Shown here piece after piece: positions 5,413 through 5,475 of a stretch of 5,475 bases of DNA. The notes under the pieces were generated by a model. The model was not told the origin of the DNA. It saw nothing but the letters and a program-made list of their open reading frames with translations, and did not search any database. The translations under genes were made by a program, and so were the position numbers. The DNA is taken from contig SEBM01000287.1 of the NCBI GenBank assembly GCA_004296145.1, forward strand, positions 1-5,475. The letters run 5' to 3'. Every line of letters begins with the position of its first letter. Within the stretch, counting starts at the first letter, position 1. Source of the stretch: Flavobacterium sp. GTDB taxonomy: Bacteria; Bacteroidota; Bacteroidia; Flavobacteriales; Flavobacteriaceae.

Positions 5413-5475
5413 TTTAATGTAATTCATAATTCAAACATCTAAATCCCACAAAACAAACACAATATACTGTAAAAA

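Larger units (their letters stand above)
4742..5475. other. Gene-free, repeat-rich region downstream of the esterase
   Basis: This 734-bp stretch holds no convincing gene. It starts with an A-rich segment containing AATTCCAAA twice (4744-4752, 4760-4768), then a promoter-like TATATTTG, then a mosaic of repeats from 4889 to about 5412. Reading in order, the blocks are D1, B0, A1, C1, B1, A2, C2, D2, B2, A3, each described separately. The last 60 bp (AATTCAT, AATTCAA and similar heptamers) is again A-rich. ATACTGTAAA occurs on both sides of the mosaic, at 4773-4782 and 5464-5473. An open frame at 4823-5035 exists but most of it lies inside repeats, so I do not call it a gene. Confidence 0.8.

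Overview
The window looks like a chromosomal segment of a Bacteroidota species, most likely Flavobacterium or a close relative. The supporting signs are AT-rich spacers, A-rich leaders without Shine-Dalgarno sequences, TAnnTTTG-type -7 promoter boxes, a histidine kinase of the Flavobacteriia 'TPR plus HisKA_2' design, and spacers full of short heptamer and palindromic repeats. The genus is an inference from style, not from a marker gene.

Layout: (1) 1-87, minus strand, is the first 29 codons of a response regulator that leaves the window on the left. (2) 88-293 is a divergent promoter region. (3) 294-2726, plus strand, is an 810-residue sensor histidine kinase with a signal peptide, an extracytoplasmic TPR domain, one membrane segment and a cytoplasmic HisKA_2/HATPase module. 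(4) 2727-2941 is a spacer with seven 7-bp tandem repeats, three AGCGAAA repeats and two small hairpins of equal geometry. (5) 2942-3685 encodes a secreted protein of unknown function. (6) 3710-4741 encodes a secreted alpha/beta hydrolase of the HSL/GDXG esterase group; genes 5 and 6 are 24 bp apart and probably form one transcription unit. (7) 4742-5475 has no convincing gene. It is a mosaic of repeats: a roughly 137-bp unit present about twice plus fragments, a hairpin present three times, and a 120-bp block flanked by an 8-bp direct repeat.

How the parts may work together: the kinase and the divergent response regulator are plausibly a two-component pair. The kinase's TPR domain should face the periplasm, so it would receive a periplasmic signal and phosphorylate the regulator. 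The secreted protein and esterase could be one small secreted or periplasmic module, but nothing in the sequence proves that the two-component pair controls it. The most unusual part is the repeat mosaic at the right end, which records duplication and probably insertion of small non-coding elements.
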